DNA from: Euphorbia lathyris
Lineage: Eukaryota; Streptophyta; Magnoliopsida; Malpighiales; Euphorbiaceae
Direction of reading: 5' to 3'
Length of the DNA stretch: 64,000 nucleotides
Assembly (NCBI RefSeq): GCF_963576675.1
Contig: NC_088918.1
Location: forward strand, 31,467,501-31,531,500
Shown here piece by piece: positions 33,191 through 45,435 of the stretch. How positions within the stretch are numbered: the stretch's first letter is position 1; each line of letters opens with the position of its first letter. The position numbers and the translations under genes were made by a program. The notes under the pieces were generated by a model, which searched no databases, was not told the DNA's origin, and was given only the letters and a program-made list of their open reading frames with translations.

Positions 33191-36100
33191 CTATTGAAGA
33201 GGATTAGACATACCGATAGCTTCCCTTAGTATGTTGAATTGCTCACGAGCCAAAGGCTTGGTGAAGATATCTACAAGCTGTTCATCTGTTGGAACGTAGG
33301 TCAGCTTGATCTCACCCTTGAGTACATGATCCCTAATGAAGTGATGCCTTATGCTGACATGCTTCATCCTACTGTGTTGGATTCGATTTTTAGATAGGTC
33401 AATGGCGCTTTTGTTGTAGCATTTGACTTCAATTGTTTCCGTTTTGACTCCATAATCCTCAAGCTGTTGCTTAATCCATAGGACTTGTGCAACACAGCTT
33501 CCAACAGCTATGTACTCAGCTTCAGTTGTAGACAGGGCAACTGATGACTGCTTCTTGCTGAACCAAGATACCACACAACTTCCAAGGAAGTGACACCCTC
33601 CCGAAGTACTTTTACGTTCAAGCTTATCTCGTCCATAGTCAGCATCAGTGTATCCAATGAGTGTGAAGTCATTTGAGGTTGGATACCATAAACCTGCATT
33701 AACTGAGCTCTGCAAACATCTAAAGATTCTTTTTACAGCTATAAGGTGAGATTCCCTGGGGTCAGCTTAATATCTTGCACAATAACATACTGAGTACTGA
33801 ATATCAGGTCTACTAGCGGTAAGGTAGAGTAGAGAGCCAATCATACCTCGATATAGCTTGCTATCTACAGATTTACCTTTCTCATCTTTGCATAGGACAG
33901 TGTCAGTACCCATTGGGGTTGATATGGGTTTACAATCTTCCATATCAAACTTCTTCACCATTTCTTTGGCGTATTTAGACTGACTAATGAAGATGTCGTT
34001 CTTACCTTGCTTGATTTGAAGTCCAAGGAAGAAGTTGAGTTCACCCATTATGGACATCTCGAACTCAGTTTGCATCTGTTTACTAAACTCTTTGCTCAAG
34101 GATTCGTCAGTAGCACTAAAGATTATATCGTCTACGTAAATTTGTGCCAGCAGGGTATGCTTGCCCTTTTTCTTAATGAACAAGGTTGTGTCAGCATTGC
34201 ATTTGACATAATTTCTGGTCAGCAGGAAGTTGGTCAACCTCTCATACCAAGCTCTTGGAGCTTGTTTTAGGCCATACAGGGCCTTCTTGAGTTTATAAAC
34301 GTGGTTTGGAAATTTTGGATCTTCAAACCCTGGAGGCTGACTAACATATACCTCTTCGTTTATAAAGCCATTAAGAAAAGCACTTTTAACATCCATCTGA
34401 TATAATTTAAAATTCATATAGCTAGCATATGCACACAATATACGTATAGCCTCTAACCTAGCAACGGGTGCAAAGGTTTCACCGTAGTCAATGCCCTCTT
34501 GCTGACTATAGCCTTGAGCTACAAGTCAGGCTTTGTTTCTGACTACGTTGCCTTGCTCATCTAGTTTATTTCTAAAGACCCACTTAGTTCCTATGGTCTT
34601 TTGATTCCTAGGTTTTGGTACTAAATCCCATACCTCATTTCTCGTGAATTGATCAAGCTCTTCTTGCATAGCATTGATCCAATATTCATCGTGCTCAGCA
34701 TCATCGAAGTTCTTTGGCTCATTTATTGAGACGAATGCAACATTTCCGAGATACCTTATAAGCTAATCTCTTGTCATCAGCTTGTTGTCAGCGGCATCAA
34801 GAATGGACTTCTCTGAATGTCCTCTTGGGATTTTTATTTCTTTAGGTAATGTTGAGTTGTCTTGAATAGGTGTTTCTACAACATCTGCAGGAATAGATTG
34901 GTCAGCAAAGGTAATTTCAGGTTCATGTTTACCTTTGGTCAGCCCTTGTACTGATGACTCAGTAGCTCCTGTTTGGTCAGCGGAAGCTGAGCTTGGTTCA
35001 TCTTCGGCGGACTGAGTTGTCTTTCCTGCAGGGTCAGTTTCATCGAACTCTATATGGATAGACTCTTCAACAACTTGAGTTCGTTTATTATATACTCTAT
35101 ATGCTTTACTGTTAGTTGAGTACCCTAAAAAGATCGCTTCGTCAGCTTTAGTATCAAATTTTGCAAGGTTATCTTTTGTACTGAGTATAAAACATTTACA
35201 CCCAAAGGCACGAAAGTAGCCAATGTTGGGCTTTCGTCCTTTCCAAAGTTCGTATGGGGTTTTCTTAAGAATAGGTCTAACTAAAGCCCTATTGAGTATG
35301 TAGCATGCTGTGTGGACAGCTTCACCCCATAAATACTTTGGAAGCCTATTTTCACTCAGCAATGTCTTAGCAATTTCAAAAATTGTTCTGTTTTTCCTTT
35401 CAACAACCCCATTTTGTTGAGGAGTTCTAGGAGTAGAGAAATTGTGGTCAATACCACTGGTTTCGCAGAATTCGTCAAACTGTTGGTTTTTGAATTCTCC
35501 ACCATTGTCGCTTCTAATATGAGCTACTTTTAGGTCTTTGTCATTTTCAAGCTTTTTAATCAATGTTGTGAACATCTCAAACGTTTCATCCTTGCTACTC
35601 AGCAAGATGATCCAAGTATACCGAGAGAAATCATCTACAATGACTAAGGAGAATTTCTTACCGCCCAAGCTGAGTGGCTGGACAGGTCCGAAAAGGTCCA
35701 AATGTAGTAATTCCAATGGTCTCTTGGTTGAGACAATGTTTTTACTTTGAAAAGACTATTTCGTTTGTTTACCTTGCTGACAAGCATTACATAATTGATC
35801 TTTTTCAAATTTCAATTTGGGCAATCCCTCAACTAGTTGCTTTCTAAGCTAATTTGGCTAGGAGGTCCATGCTTACATGACCAAGTCTCCTATGCCATAG
35901 CCAGGAGTTATCCTCTTTAGACACTAAGCATATATTTTTTGAAAACTGTTTTCTAAACTCAACATATATACATTATCAACACGAGGGGCAGTTAAAATCA
36001 GTTTGTTTCCCTCGAGTATCCGACACTGAGTAGCATCAAATATAACCTGTCTACCGCTATCACAAAGCTGAGCTACGCTCAATAGGTTATATTTGAGACC

Positions 36101-36310
36101 CTTAACTAAGGAGACTGACTCAATAGTGGGGTTACCTCCGATAGTACCTGACCCTACTATCTTACCCTTCTTATTGTCTCCAAAGCTTACGTTTCCACCT
36201 CGTGTAATCTCAAGTGTGATGAATTGAGTTTCATCACCAGTCATATGCCTCGAGCATGCGCTGTCAATATACCAGAGCTTTGACTTCTCCACGCATCTCA
36301 GGCTCACATG
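33191..36310 (-). pseudogene. Pol of element B: protease, integrase, RT, RNase H
   Basis: Protease at 36307-35924 shows LWYIDSACSRHMTGD, with D-S-A in place of DSG. Integrase zinc region near 35800 (KFEKDQLCNACQQGKQTK) leads into the core ELLHLDLFGP, RSDNGGEF and TPQQNGVVERKNRT (35716-34763). The RT begins VWDLVPKP and shows [34 protein letters not shown] and the catalytic IYVDDIIF (34440-33767). RNase H shows GYTDADYG and VALSTTEAEYIAV (33715-33191). Stops lie near 35760, 34750, 34527 and 33750; the one at 34527 is a TGA for an expected Arg codon, a typical C-to-T change at CpG. It cannot make an intact polyprotein despite its young LTRs. Confidence 0.93.
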
Positions 36311-36319
36311 TATTTCAAA

Positions 36320-38106
36320 TCATTCAAATTTAGGTATCCAATTCTTTTTGGGTCCTTGTTTGTTAGCATAAGCAGGTGCTATATCATGTTTCAACTTGTG
36401 ACGACATATATTTATGGTGTGGCCTTGTTTACCACAGAAGTCACAATGAGTTACCCTTTTTCGGTGACTCAGTTTTTGGTCAGCACCATTGTGCTGAGCA
36501 TGCCAACATACCTTAGTGGTATGCCCTTTCTTTCCGCAGAAGTCACATTGGACACTCCGCTTGTTATACCAACACACATCTCTTGTGTGCCCCCTTTTCC
36601 CACAACAATCACATTGAGTGAACTGTCTATGCTGACTAGTACCTGAGTACTCAGCATGGGATTTATTTTTGTTTGAGCCTTTAGATTGGCTCTGTAGGTA
36701 TGTGACATCCTTTTTCAGTTTCTTTGAATCTGATTGGACCTCCGAGACGAACTTGTGCATAATTTCCATGTTACTATGCAAAGCTGAGTTGTCTTGGAGA
36801 AGATATCGAAGTTCACTAAGTTTGACCTCTTCAATCTCGTCACATCGCCTGCTGAGTGCTTTTATTTTCTTATTACACTTTTTAGTCAGTGTATATAAGT
36901 CACTCAGGGCGTTAATCATTTCATTTCTAAGCAAGTGTATAGATGTTACCTCATTTGAGTATTCCTCCTGTTCAGATTCTTCAGAGAGGTCAGCTTGCTC
37001 AGATCGAGTGTGGTCAGCAGCGTCACCGGCCATGAAGCATATGTTTGCTGACTCGGTGGCATCAGCTTCAGATGATGTTGAGTCGTCCTGTCACTCCATG
37101 TGGCCACCACAACCCTTTTGCTTCCCTTCTTGTCTTTCTTTAGATTAGGGCAGCTTGACTTAATGTGCCCAGTTTGATGGCACTCAAAGCACGTGACAGG
37201 CTTGGAGCTGTCCTTTTTGTATTTGTCACTGGACTCAACTTTGTACCTGTTGCCTCTTCTGAATGGCCTCTTGCTGTTCTTTTCATTCTTTCTGAACAGC
37301 TTATTCATCTTCCTTGTGAACATGGCCATTTCCTCATCGTCCGATGAGTCAGCTTCGGTTGAGTCAGCTTTCATGACAAGTGATTTTTGTTTCTTGTCTT
37401 CTGACTTTTCTTTTGCTTCAAAATTTTTCATAGAGATCTCATGAGTCAGCATAGATCCGATCAGCTCGTCATATTTATAGGTGGTCAAGTCTTGAGCTTC
37501 CTCCACGACAGTTTTCTTAGCTTGCCAACTCTTTGGTAAGCTTCTCAGGATTTTCTTCAACTGCTCTTCTTCAGTGAAGTTCTTGCCGAGCCTCTTTAGC
37601 TCATTTATGATATTGGTGAATCTAGCGTTCATTCCAGAGATGTCCTCATCGTCGTTCATCTCGAACAGCTCGTATAATCTCATATGTTGGTTCACCTTTG
37701 ACTCATTGACCTTTCTTGTACCTTCGTAGGTTACTTCAAGCTTTTTCCAAATCTCCTGTACTGACTCGCAACCTGAAATCTTATTATTTTCTGTAGCATC
37801 TAACGCACAGTGAAGCATATTGATAGCCGGAGCATTGTTTTGTAGTTTTTTAAGGTCATCTTCTGACCACTCAGTTTCACTCTTAACAACTTTCTCATTG
37901 TCAACAGTTTTATATGGCACATATGGGCCTTAAACTATTGCAAGCCAGGCACTCATGTTTGTGGCTTGAATAAAGTTCTTCATCCTATTCTTCCAGAATG
38001 TATAATTGGATCCAAAGAATAGGGGAGGCCGACTAATTGATAGTCCCTATAGGAGTATCTGTGTTGTTTGGTTCCCGGGAAGGAAACGAGTGCTCTTCTC
38101 AGCCAT
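36320..38106 (-). pseudogene. Gag of element B with four zinc knuckles
   Basis: The start is placed at ATG 38106 (MAEKSTRFLPGNQTTQ), 45 bp from the inserted solo LTR. FGSNYTFWKNRM and MSAWLAIV are the expected opening of SIRE-type Gag. In-frame stops follow near 38058 and 37932, then the frame is open from 37920 (WSEDDLKKLQNNAPAINML, IWKKLEVTYEGT, LTHEISMKNFEAKEK). A CX2CX4HX4C knuckle reads CFECHQTGHIKSSC. A frameshift near 37090 leads to a coiled-coil stretch and three more knuckles: CDCCGKRGHTRDVC, CDFCGKKGHTTKVC and CDFCGKQGHTINIC. Gag would package the RNA. Broken in at least three places. Confidence 0.9.
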
Positions 38107-38150
38107 TTATCGGGATCAGCTCAAGATTGTTAAATCTTTGAATAGTGAGC

Positions 38151-39494
38151 TGTTGAAACACCTTTCCACATGATTTTGATTTGACAAAATTATTTAAATA
38201 AAATTAAATATATTCTAAACACACTAAGTTTAAATGCTTTGATTTATTACACTAATGTGTTTGTTCAATGTTGAGTTAAATTGTTTATAAGACATAAAGA
38301 CTAAAAGGCTTAAAGCCCAATATGGAAGTCAAAGCCCAAGTCAAACAGATCAAGACCACTCGGCCCGCGTGTGCAAAACCCTGTCGTTGTGTACAAAACG
38401 CAGCTCAGTGAAAGAAGGATCGAGAAGACCTTCGTTAAACAACTTCGGAACGAAGCTGCTGAGTTGTATCGACAAAGAGTACAAGACAGCAGCTGAGCAA
38501 AAACAACTTCCAGACAAAGTATTTATACTTTGGGTAAAGTTCAGAAGACACAGAAAGCTGTCTAGTTGACCTTACCATAAATGGAGAGACATTCTGTCGG
38601 ACTGACTAAAAGCTGCTCAGTACTGACCGAAGACAGAAGATACTTGAATCTGATTGGCCAAGAGCACTGAGCAGGACTGAGTGACAACGACAGGAAGCCG
38701 TTTCCCTCCAACGGTTATTTCGAAATTCGAAATGACTAATACCTCAGACGTCTCTATAAATAGGGCCTTTCAGTTGCTTCATTCTATGCAGATCTTCACC
38801 AAGCCATTACGCTGACCAAAATTCTACTCGAAGTTCTGTGAGAAAAAGCAAAGCAAATACTTACACCAAATTCTATATCTTTCGTGTAAAAGTCTAGAGT
38901 GATTATTCAATCATCTAAGGTGTCTTAGCAATTGTTGTTTAGGACAAATCTTTATCATTTCTAGAGATTAGAAAGGAGAGGCTGAGTACTCGGTTATAGT
39001 ACTCAGCGAGAGATTAGGAGTGAGTAGAGGTATAGAGGAAGGTACTCTTGTTATACTCAGCTTCTAAGTTGTAAAAGATTTGATGCTCTACCGTTAAAGA
39101 GCTCGGTAGAGAATTCGAAAGCTCGGAACGTGTTCCGGGGATAGGACGTAGGCTTAGAGGCCGAACCTGGATAAATCTGCTGAGTAACATCTTTCTAACC
39201 TTAAACTCCTTAATATATATATTGCTTGCTTAAACAAAACTGACCAAGTAAAGAAGTCACGCTGAGTTGTGTGTATAGAGTATCTGAGTTCAGGAATAGA
39301 CTCAAGTGCTATCTCCTGACTCAAAGAAAGAAGCTGACTTAGTCACCAGTTGACTAAGCTAGTGTCTTAATTTACTCAGCGCACTGTGTGATCCTTTTTC
39401 AAAGAAAAAGAAGTCAGCCTTAACGTACTAAAATTTTAAATAGTTCCTATCCCCCCCCCTTGGAACTAACTTGTTACATTATAAGGGACCAACA
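38151..39494 (+). repeat. Solo LTR of SIRE-like family (A2) in the leader of element B
   Basis: TGTTGAAACACC to GGGACCAACA, 1344 bp, with perfect 5-bp TSD tgagc at 38146-38150 and 39495-39499. TATA box at 38755-38763. It lies in opposite orientation to element B, between B's PBS and gag ATG, so the B leader is interrupted. Similar to A1 throughout. It shares termini and R/U5 blocks with B's own LTRs, but the U3 is diverged. Confidence 0.94.
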
Positions 39495-39505
39495 TGAGCT
39501 ACTTA

Positions 39506-39517
39506 GCTCTGATACCA
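39506..39517 (-). other. Primer-binding site of element B, tRNA-iMet
   Basis: Minus strand TGGTATCAGAGC, the classic copia PBS, two bases inside the LTR edge at 39520. Confidence 0.96.
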
Positions 39518-39519
39518 CT

Positions 39520-39806
39520 TGTTGGTCCCGTGTGATTAGTTCCAGGGGGGGTTAGGAACTAATATAATTTTTTAATTTTGATTAAGCTGACTTAATTTAT
39601 TTTCTTGAGTTAGTCAACTCAGCTTTGGTCAGCACGGCTGATTATATTGTAAGACAGCTTTAGTCAGATGTTGACTAAAACTACTTTACGTATGAGTTTG
39701 GGAATTGACACTGCTATGGTCAGCTTCCAACTCAGCACTCTTATTTACTCAGTGTCAGTTTAAGCAATTTTATATGCTGAGTAAATATGACAAGCAACAC
39801 ATACAG

Positions 39807-39880
<74 letters not shown>

Positions 39881-41038
39881 TTAGAAATTACTCAGTACGA
39901 CTTATCCTGGTTCGGCCTCTCTGCCTACGTCCAGTCCCCAGAATCCCTCCGGGCTTTTTAAATCCAATACTGAGCTCTTTAAAGGTAGAGCACAAACCGT
40001 TTACAAGGCAGTTGAATATGCAAGAGTACCTTCCTCTATTCGTCTACTTAACTCCTACTAAGTGCTATGACCGAACACTTAGATTTCTCTACCATTGAGT
40101 ATTTACAACCAAACACTCAGCACAACACTCTCAATTTACAATTGATACAAATTGTTCTTTTCGAATGAAGAACACTTTAGATGATTACAAAAATCACTCT
40201 AGCTTTTACACAAGAATAGAAGGTTGGTGTAAGATCTCTTTTTGTTTTGATGTGCCTTTTGCTTGTATTGTTCTCTCTTGTATTTTCTGTTAATCGGCAA
40301 TGATCCAAGAGGTATGCTTGTCCCTTTATAGTTGCAATCTGAGGATCAAATCATTTGAATTTGATTTGTTCGTTGAATCCAAAACGGCTCTTTTGGGAGA
40401 CAAGGCTCTGGTCAGCTTCAGGCTTGCAGGCCAATCATGTCGTCTGATTTCCTCAGGTGCCAGGCTTGTCCTTTTCTTGCAGTTTTGTCTTCTTGTATAA
40501 GTTTCGTCTTTTAGCTAACGGACGTTTGACCCATGCGTCTCGAAATCATTTCTGTGCATAATTCCGAGGTTCCTATTATTGGTTCAGACAGTTGTCGGAC
40601 TTGTCTTTTAGCTAACGGATCATTTGGTGCTGTCCTGAAGATCACTCGGCATGACTTTGTTACTTGTCTTTTGATTATTGCCAATTCAGATACTGAGTTC
40701 TCTTGTACTCAGCTTCCATGGTCAGCTTCGTTCTGCAAGACATAGTTCTTAAGAAGTCTTTTCTACTTTTGATACTGAGTTCCGTTCCACTCAGATTCTT
40801 GATTTTTAAGCTTCTGTTCTGAAGATGACTTGTCTTTTCTTACGCTGAGTTCCACTCTACTCAGCTTGTGCCGTGATATCATGATGACTTCGTCATGTCT
40901 TTACTTTTTGATATATACATATATACTTAACATTGAACAAACACATTAGTACAATTAAATCAAAGCACTTAAATTTAATTGTCTCTTAATCATGGATTAT
41001 TTTGTCAAATCAAAATCTCGTGAAAAGGTGTTTCAGCA
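39520..41038 (-). repeat. 5' LTR of element B
   Basis: Plus strand from TGTTGGTCCC to GGTGTTTCAGCA (canonical AACA changed to AGCA). It matches the 3' LTR at 25855-27356 closely. The AT tract here is followed by a longer (GA)n run (39857-39880). Confidence 0.95.
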
Positions 41039-42780
41039 CTCTCTTCGCTGCTCGTAGATGTAATTTGTTGGTGTGGCCATATATCGGCTTTTAAGGCATG
41101 TAACAAATACCATATCAGGTTGTGTGGCAGTGAGATACATTAAGCTACCCACCAACTGCTTATAATATGTCTCATCAACAACGTCTCCATCTTTGTTACT
41201 ACTAATTTTGAAATCAGGAACTATTGGACTGTCCATTAGGTTGCTTTCCATCATACCAAACCTTTTCAAAACTTTTAATGCATATTTCTTTTGGCATATA
41301 CAAATGCCATCATTTTTTTGTAAAACCTCGAGCCTAAGAAAAAACCTCTTACTTCCCAAGTCAGATATATCAAACTTTCTTAGTATAGAGCTTTTAAATT
41401 CTGACATCATCAATTCATCATTACCAGTAAAAATTAGATCATCAACATAAACAATTACAATAATGATTTTCCCTCTCTGTTTTCGCTTTGTGAATAGTGT
41501 TTGCTCTCTATCACACTTTGAAAAACCTTCACCAATGAAATGTGCTTTAATCCGACTGAACCAGTCATGGAGCTTCTTTTAACCCATATATGGCTTTGTA
41601 TAACTTGTAAACCAAATGCTTATTACCTATTTTTCATATCCTCGTGGCTTCTCCACATAAACATCTTCATCAGTACACCATGAAGAAAGTACGACTTGGT
41701 ATATAGGTGAAAAATTGTCCAATTCTTTTGTATAACGAGAGAAATAATCATTCTTACGGTATCCATTCTTACCACTGGTGTAAAGACTTATATATAGTCC
41801 ACTCCATATTTATGAGAGTACCCCTTCACGGCCAAACGAACCTTGTATTTATCAATCTGTCCGTGCTCATTGTATTTGGTTTTAAAGACCCACTTCACTC
41901 ATATTTTCTTGGCTCCAGCTAGTAACTCAGTGAGACTCTATGTTTGATTTTTTTCGATGGAGTGAATTTAACTGTTTATGGCTAATCTCCAATTTTCACT
42001 CTTCACAACTTCCTCAAAGTACTATGCATCAGAAGACATTTCAAATGCCATATGAACTTCATCCTTACCTAAATCTTCACCACTAACATAATCCTTCATC
42101 TTCATTGGAGGTTGTCTCACTTCTCTCACGAAATGGTCTCAACTCCCTCTCTCTCTCTCTCTCCACTCTCATTAGAATCATCTTTCTCTCACTAATATTA
42201 TTTTCTCCATTCTCATTTTCACTCACCCCATTTTCATCATTTTTCTCACCATTTCGTCATTCTCACCATCACTATCACCCTCATTCTAAATCAACCACAA
42301 TTAATTTTTTATAACTCACATCCCAATCTCATTCTCTATCTTCTTTAAAATTTACATCTCTACTCACAACAACTCTTTTAGCTATAGGATTGAATAGCTT
42401 GTAACCTTTTTGATTCCTCACTTACCCCCAATAAAACACAAGCAATGCTTCGATTGTCAAGTTTGATCCTCCTTTATTTTGGAACATGAACATGTGTGAT
42501 GCACCCAAAGACCCGAAAATGATATATTCATGGTTTCACACCACTCCAAGCCTCTTTCGGTGTAACATTTTTACTGCCAATATGGGGGCACCTATTTAGG
42601 ACATAAATAGTCCATTTCATTACTTCTATAGCTAGAAACGAATGGGAATTTTCATGGATGATAACATAGTGGCTTAATCAAGGTGATTGAAAATATTCGG
42701 CATAAGGGTGCCTCGTTTTCTCTGCAAACATCCATTAGCTCTTTATAGTTTCTAACATGGATTGATGGGTATGTCTCTTT
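41039..42780 (-). pseudogene. Old copia element C: integrase C-terminus and RT
   Basis: On the minus strand an integrase tail near 42600-42430 (YVLNRCPHIGSKNVTP, FRVFGCITHVHVPK, ACVLLGVSEESK) is followed by a decayed linker with CT-rich DNA. The RT follows: KYKVRLAV-like near 41840, VIVYVDDLIFTGND near 41440, ICICQKKYALKVLKRFGM, and YYKQLVGSLMYLTATQPDM to 41053. Many stops and frame changes show age. At 41043 the text jumps to 25849 on the other side of element B, whose TSD is ctctc. The element therefore predates B. Its start lies to the right, but no gag or LTR could be recognised beyond about 42780. Confidence 0.85.
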
Positions 42781-42789
42781 TGTATTTTG

Positions 42790-44129
42790 GCAGGCTAGGT
42801 GGCTTCAACCTTCTATCCCTTAGGCAATTCAAAATGTAATCAACGAATGGTGAATCATGGCTGCTCAGTAGTAGTTGATTCATGGCTAATCCATATATTC
42901 CTAAAGTTGCAGCTACGACCTTGTCATGTTGAGCTTCCAGTACTTACTACATTAGCGTCGAGGTTTCTGTTGCCTTTTTGTTTTCTCAATCTCTCGGCCT
43001 ATTCCTTGCTTAGATCTAGGTCTATAGCGAGTCTCTAACTCATCTTCCATAACATGCTTAACTCACACTTATATGCATCGCTCATTCACTGATCTATTTT
43101 TAGTGTCAAATATATGCTTCCTTCTTGTCTCTGAGCTTTTTTTCTGTCTCATATCCACTAATAAGCTCTCTTCCTTCCTTACTTATACTGCATCGATCCT
43201 ACATGGGCCTGACTTTTGGATGTTTCTCCATTTCCATCTCTCGATTTATCCCGTTGGCCTCTTAATTGTCAAACAACATTCTTTGCTCTTGTTCTAATCC
43301 ATGGATTTTTGAAAATCATGTCTCAATTTTGGGTCTTCCCTCCATATTGGGCCTAGGTCCCGCTCTAAATCCAAATTCCCCTTCATATCCTTGCATAATA
43401 CGCGTAGTTAAGGAAAAAATGGGTTATAAAAAAAGAGGAGAATTACATAGAGTTGGCACCATCAGATATCCTCTATACGGGTAGAACATATATAGATTCA
43501 TCTATGGGGGTGCTTGAGTTTGATTACTTACTTGCATTCCCACTTCATTCTTCATTTTCCACAAAACAATTATTCATAACTTGACAATGTCTCTCTCTAA
43601 TTCATCTATTCTAGCTCATTTCCTTATTTCTCCACTCTTCCTTTCCACTTCTGCTATCATCGAGGGAGTATTAGTTGCTTACCCCCTCTAAACTAACAGT
43701 TTGATTCCTCAGCGTGCTTGGCTACTCCACTTTTGTCCTAATTTCAGATTTCTCCTCTTTGTGCTCCCCTATTTTAGAAAATAAGATTCATATTGCAATA
43801 TTGACTCTAGATACATCAAAATTTGTAAGAATTTACCCATTTACATCATCGATGATAAATCCCGATGCGAGCTCTGTCACCTATCCTTGCTTCAATCATA
43901 TTTTTTCCATGGTGGAAAAAATGTGTTAGCATCTTAAGGAATCATATCTTCTTGCAATCTCCTCAGTTAAAGTCCTCGGGGTGAGGCGTTAGAGTCCTCT
44001 TGACCCGTGATGTCCTCCACCACTCCTTTAATTGGAAATTTTCCTTTTCCCTTTATGGGATCTCGTCTGTCATGTTCGTCTCTAGAGCCGATGCATTCAT
44101 TATTGAATCTCAGCTCCACGCTCACCATA
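42790..44129. other. Decayed repeat DNA, no gene supported
   Basis: Pyrimidine-rich on the plus strand with several short open frames that show no family features. It may be gag sequence of the Ty3-type element suggested by the LTR-like stretch to its right. No conserved motif confirms this. Confidence 0.35.
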
Positions 44130-44640
44130 CCAATTGATGTATAATAGAAATTTTAGAATAGATCTAAAAATTATACAAGAAATGTTTGGAGTAGAAATGA
44201 ATGTGATAGCCTTTACCCTTCCTCGCAACACTGAATGATCTACAAAACATAGGAGTTGTCGGCTCACCGGTGTAAGTACTCCAACGGTCAAGTTAGTACA
44301 ATACTCAGATTAAAGAGTAAAGCAAAAGTCGAGGCTATGATTTTGTGCATACCTTGATGATCCTCAAGCCTTGCAAATATATAGATAGTGTAACAGTTTT
44401 GTAACTGTTTTCTGTTAGCATCTTTACACACACTAGGTTGTTATTGGGACATCTGTCATTTTCCAAGACATGCCTTTTAAGTGTGGGGAACACCTTGATA
44501 TTTTGGGGGCAGGTTAGACGCAACCACCTCTTATCGGGTCCATCTTGAGCTGTATCGAGGATGATCTCTTATCTCTTTTATGGGCCTTAAACCCAAACCT
44601 AGTAACAACTTTATTAAGTTGGATTGTTATCATTTATCAT
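44130..44640 (-). repeat. Probable Ty3 (Tat-type) LTR fragment
   Basis: On the minus strand a U3-like stretch with a TATA-like ctatctatatatttgcaagg (44375-44395) is followed by cttgaccgttggagtactt and caccggtgagccgacaactcc, phrases usual in the 3' part of plant Tat/Ogre-type LTRs. The PBS expected after it is not readable as TGGCGCC. Ends are not defined. Confidence 0.4.
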
Positions 44641-45273
44641 GAACAATATGAATGCCATGATACTTTCCAAGTCTAAAAAGGAGGCGACATCGAACTTATC
44701 ACAAATAGTTTTTCTAAGATCAACTAGTGTATTCCCTCAAAACAAAACTTACGACTTATTATAGCTCGCTCTCTAGCCCGAACTATCACAAAACACATTG
44801 AGGATATGTTTGTTAACACAAGCTTGCTGTAAGGAGACATATGACATGAGAATACTATCGTCTGAGAAGAAAATGTAAGACAAAGCTATGCTAGTTCGAA
44901 AGAGGTTAACATGCTTCCAATTGCTATTTGAGCGCCTCGAGAATAAGACGACCCAGATGCTCTAAATAGAGCACAAATAGGTAAGAAGAGAGGCTCCTAT
45001 AGTCATAAACCCTGGTAAAAAAAAGCATCATGGGCCTTCTGAACTTTCATTCTTTTAGCGTGTTAAGTCTTTGATCTTTTATTTGGATATACTAAGTCCA
45101 TGATCATTTATTTTTGGTAAACATTGAGCTCTTATTTACCAAATTAGTTATTTGTGAACATGTAATTCAACTAAAAAACATTATTTCTTTTATTTATATT
45201 TAAAATTATATTTTTTTGATAGCTCGAAATAAGAGTTTTATAAACTTTATTATAACTACATTGCGGTGTCTTG
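44641..45273. other. Spacer, nothing recognised
   Basis: No coding frame or clear terminal repeats. A ttatttaccaaatta / taaacattgagc region near 45100 hints at an old MITE end. Confidence 0.4.
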
Positions 45274-45414
45274 TATGCTTACTTTGTTTTTAACAAAGTA
45301 AATTTTACTTTGTTTTTTCTACCATTGGATGAGCTTATTTTGTCAAAGTTCATCACCATCCAATTGTGGAAAAAACAAAGTAATGCTTACTTTGTCAAAA
45401 ACAAAATAAGCATA
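45274..45414. mobile_element. Short MITE, 141 bp
   Basis: Nearly the whole element is an inverted repeat: tatgcttactttgttttta at the left and caaaaacaaaataagcata at the right, with arms of about 58 bp meeting at ccattggatg / catccaattg. No reliable TSD was seen. Confidence 0.7.
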
Positions 45415-45435
45415 GCCTAACCCGTACATTGCATA

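Larger units (their letters stand above)
25855..41038 (-). mobile_element. SIRE-like Ty1/copia retrotransposon B, full length with nested LTRs
   Basis: The element spans two 1.5-kb LTRs in the minus orientation with TSD ctctc at 25850-25854 and 41039-41043. Minus-strand order is 5' LTR, tRNA-iMet PBS (39517-39506), gag, protease, integrase, RT, RNase H, an extra env-like ORF, polypurine tract (27370-27357) and 3' LTR. An additional ORF between pol and the 3' LTR, a large gag with several zinc knuckles, and long LTRs are hallmarks of the SIRE/Maximus lineage. By eye the two LTRs differ at roughly two dozen sites over 1.5 kb, about 98% identity apart from the microsatellite, so the insertion is young. 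Two solo LTRs (30137-31929 and 38151-39494) have since landed inside it. Confidence 0.94.

Noticed and set aside
42799..43929. Series of short plus-strand frames
   Set aside because: No conserved features; pyrimidine-rich decayed repeat DNA.
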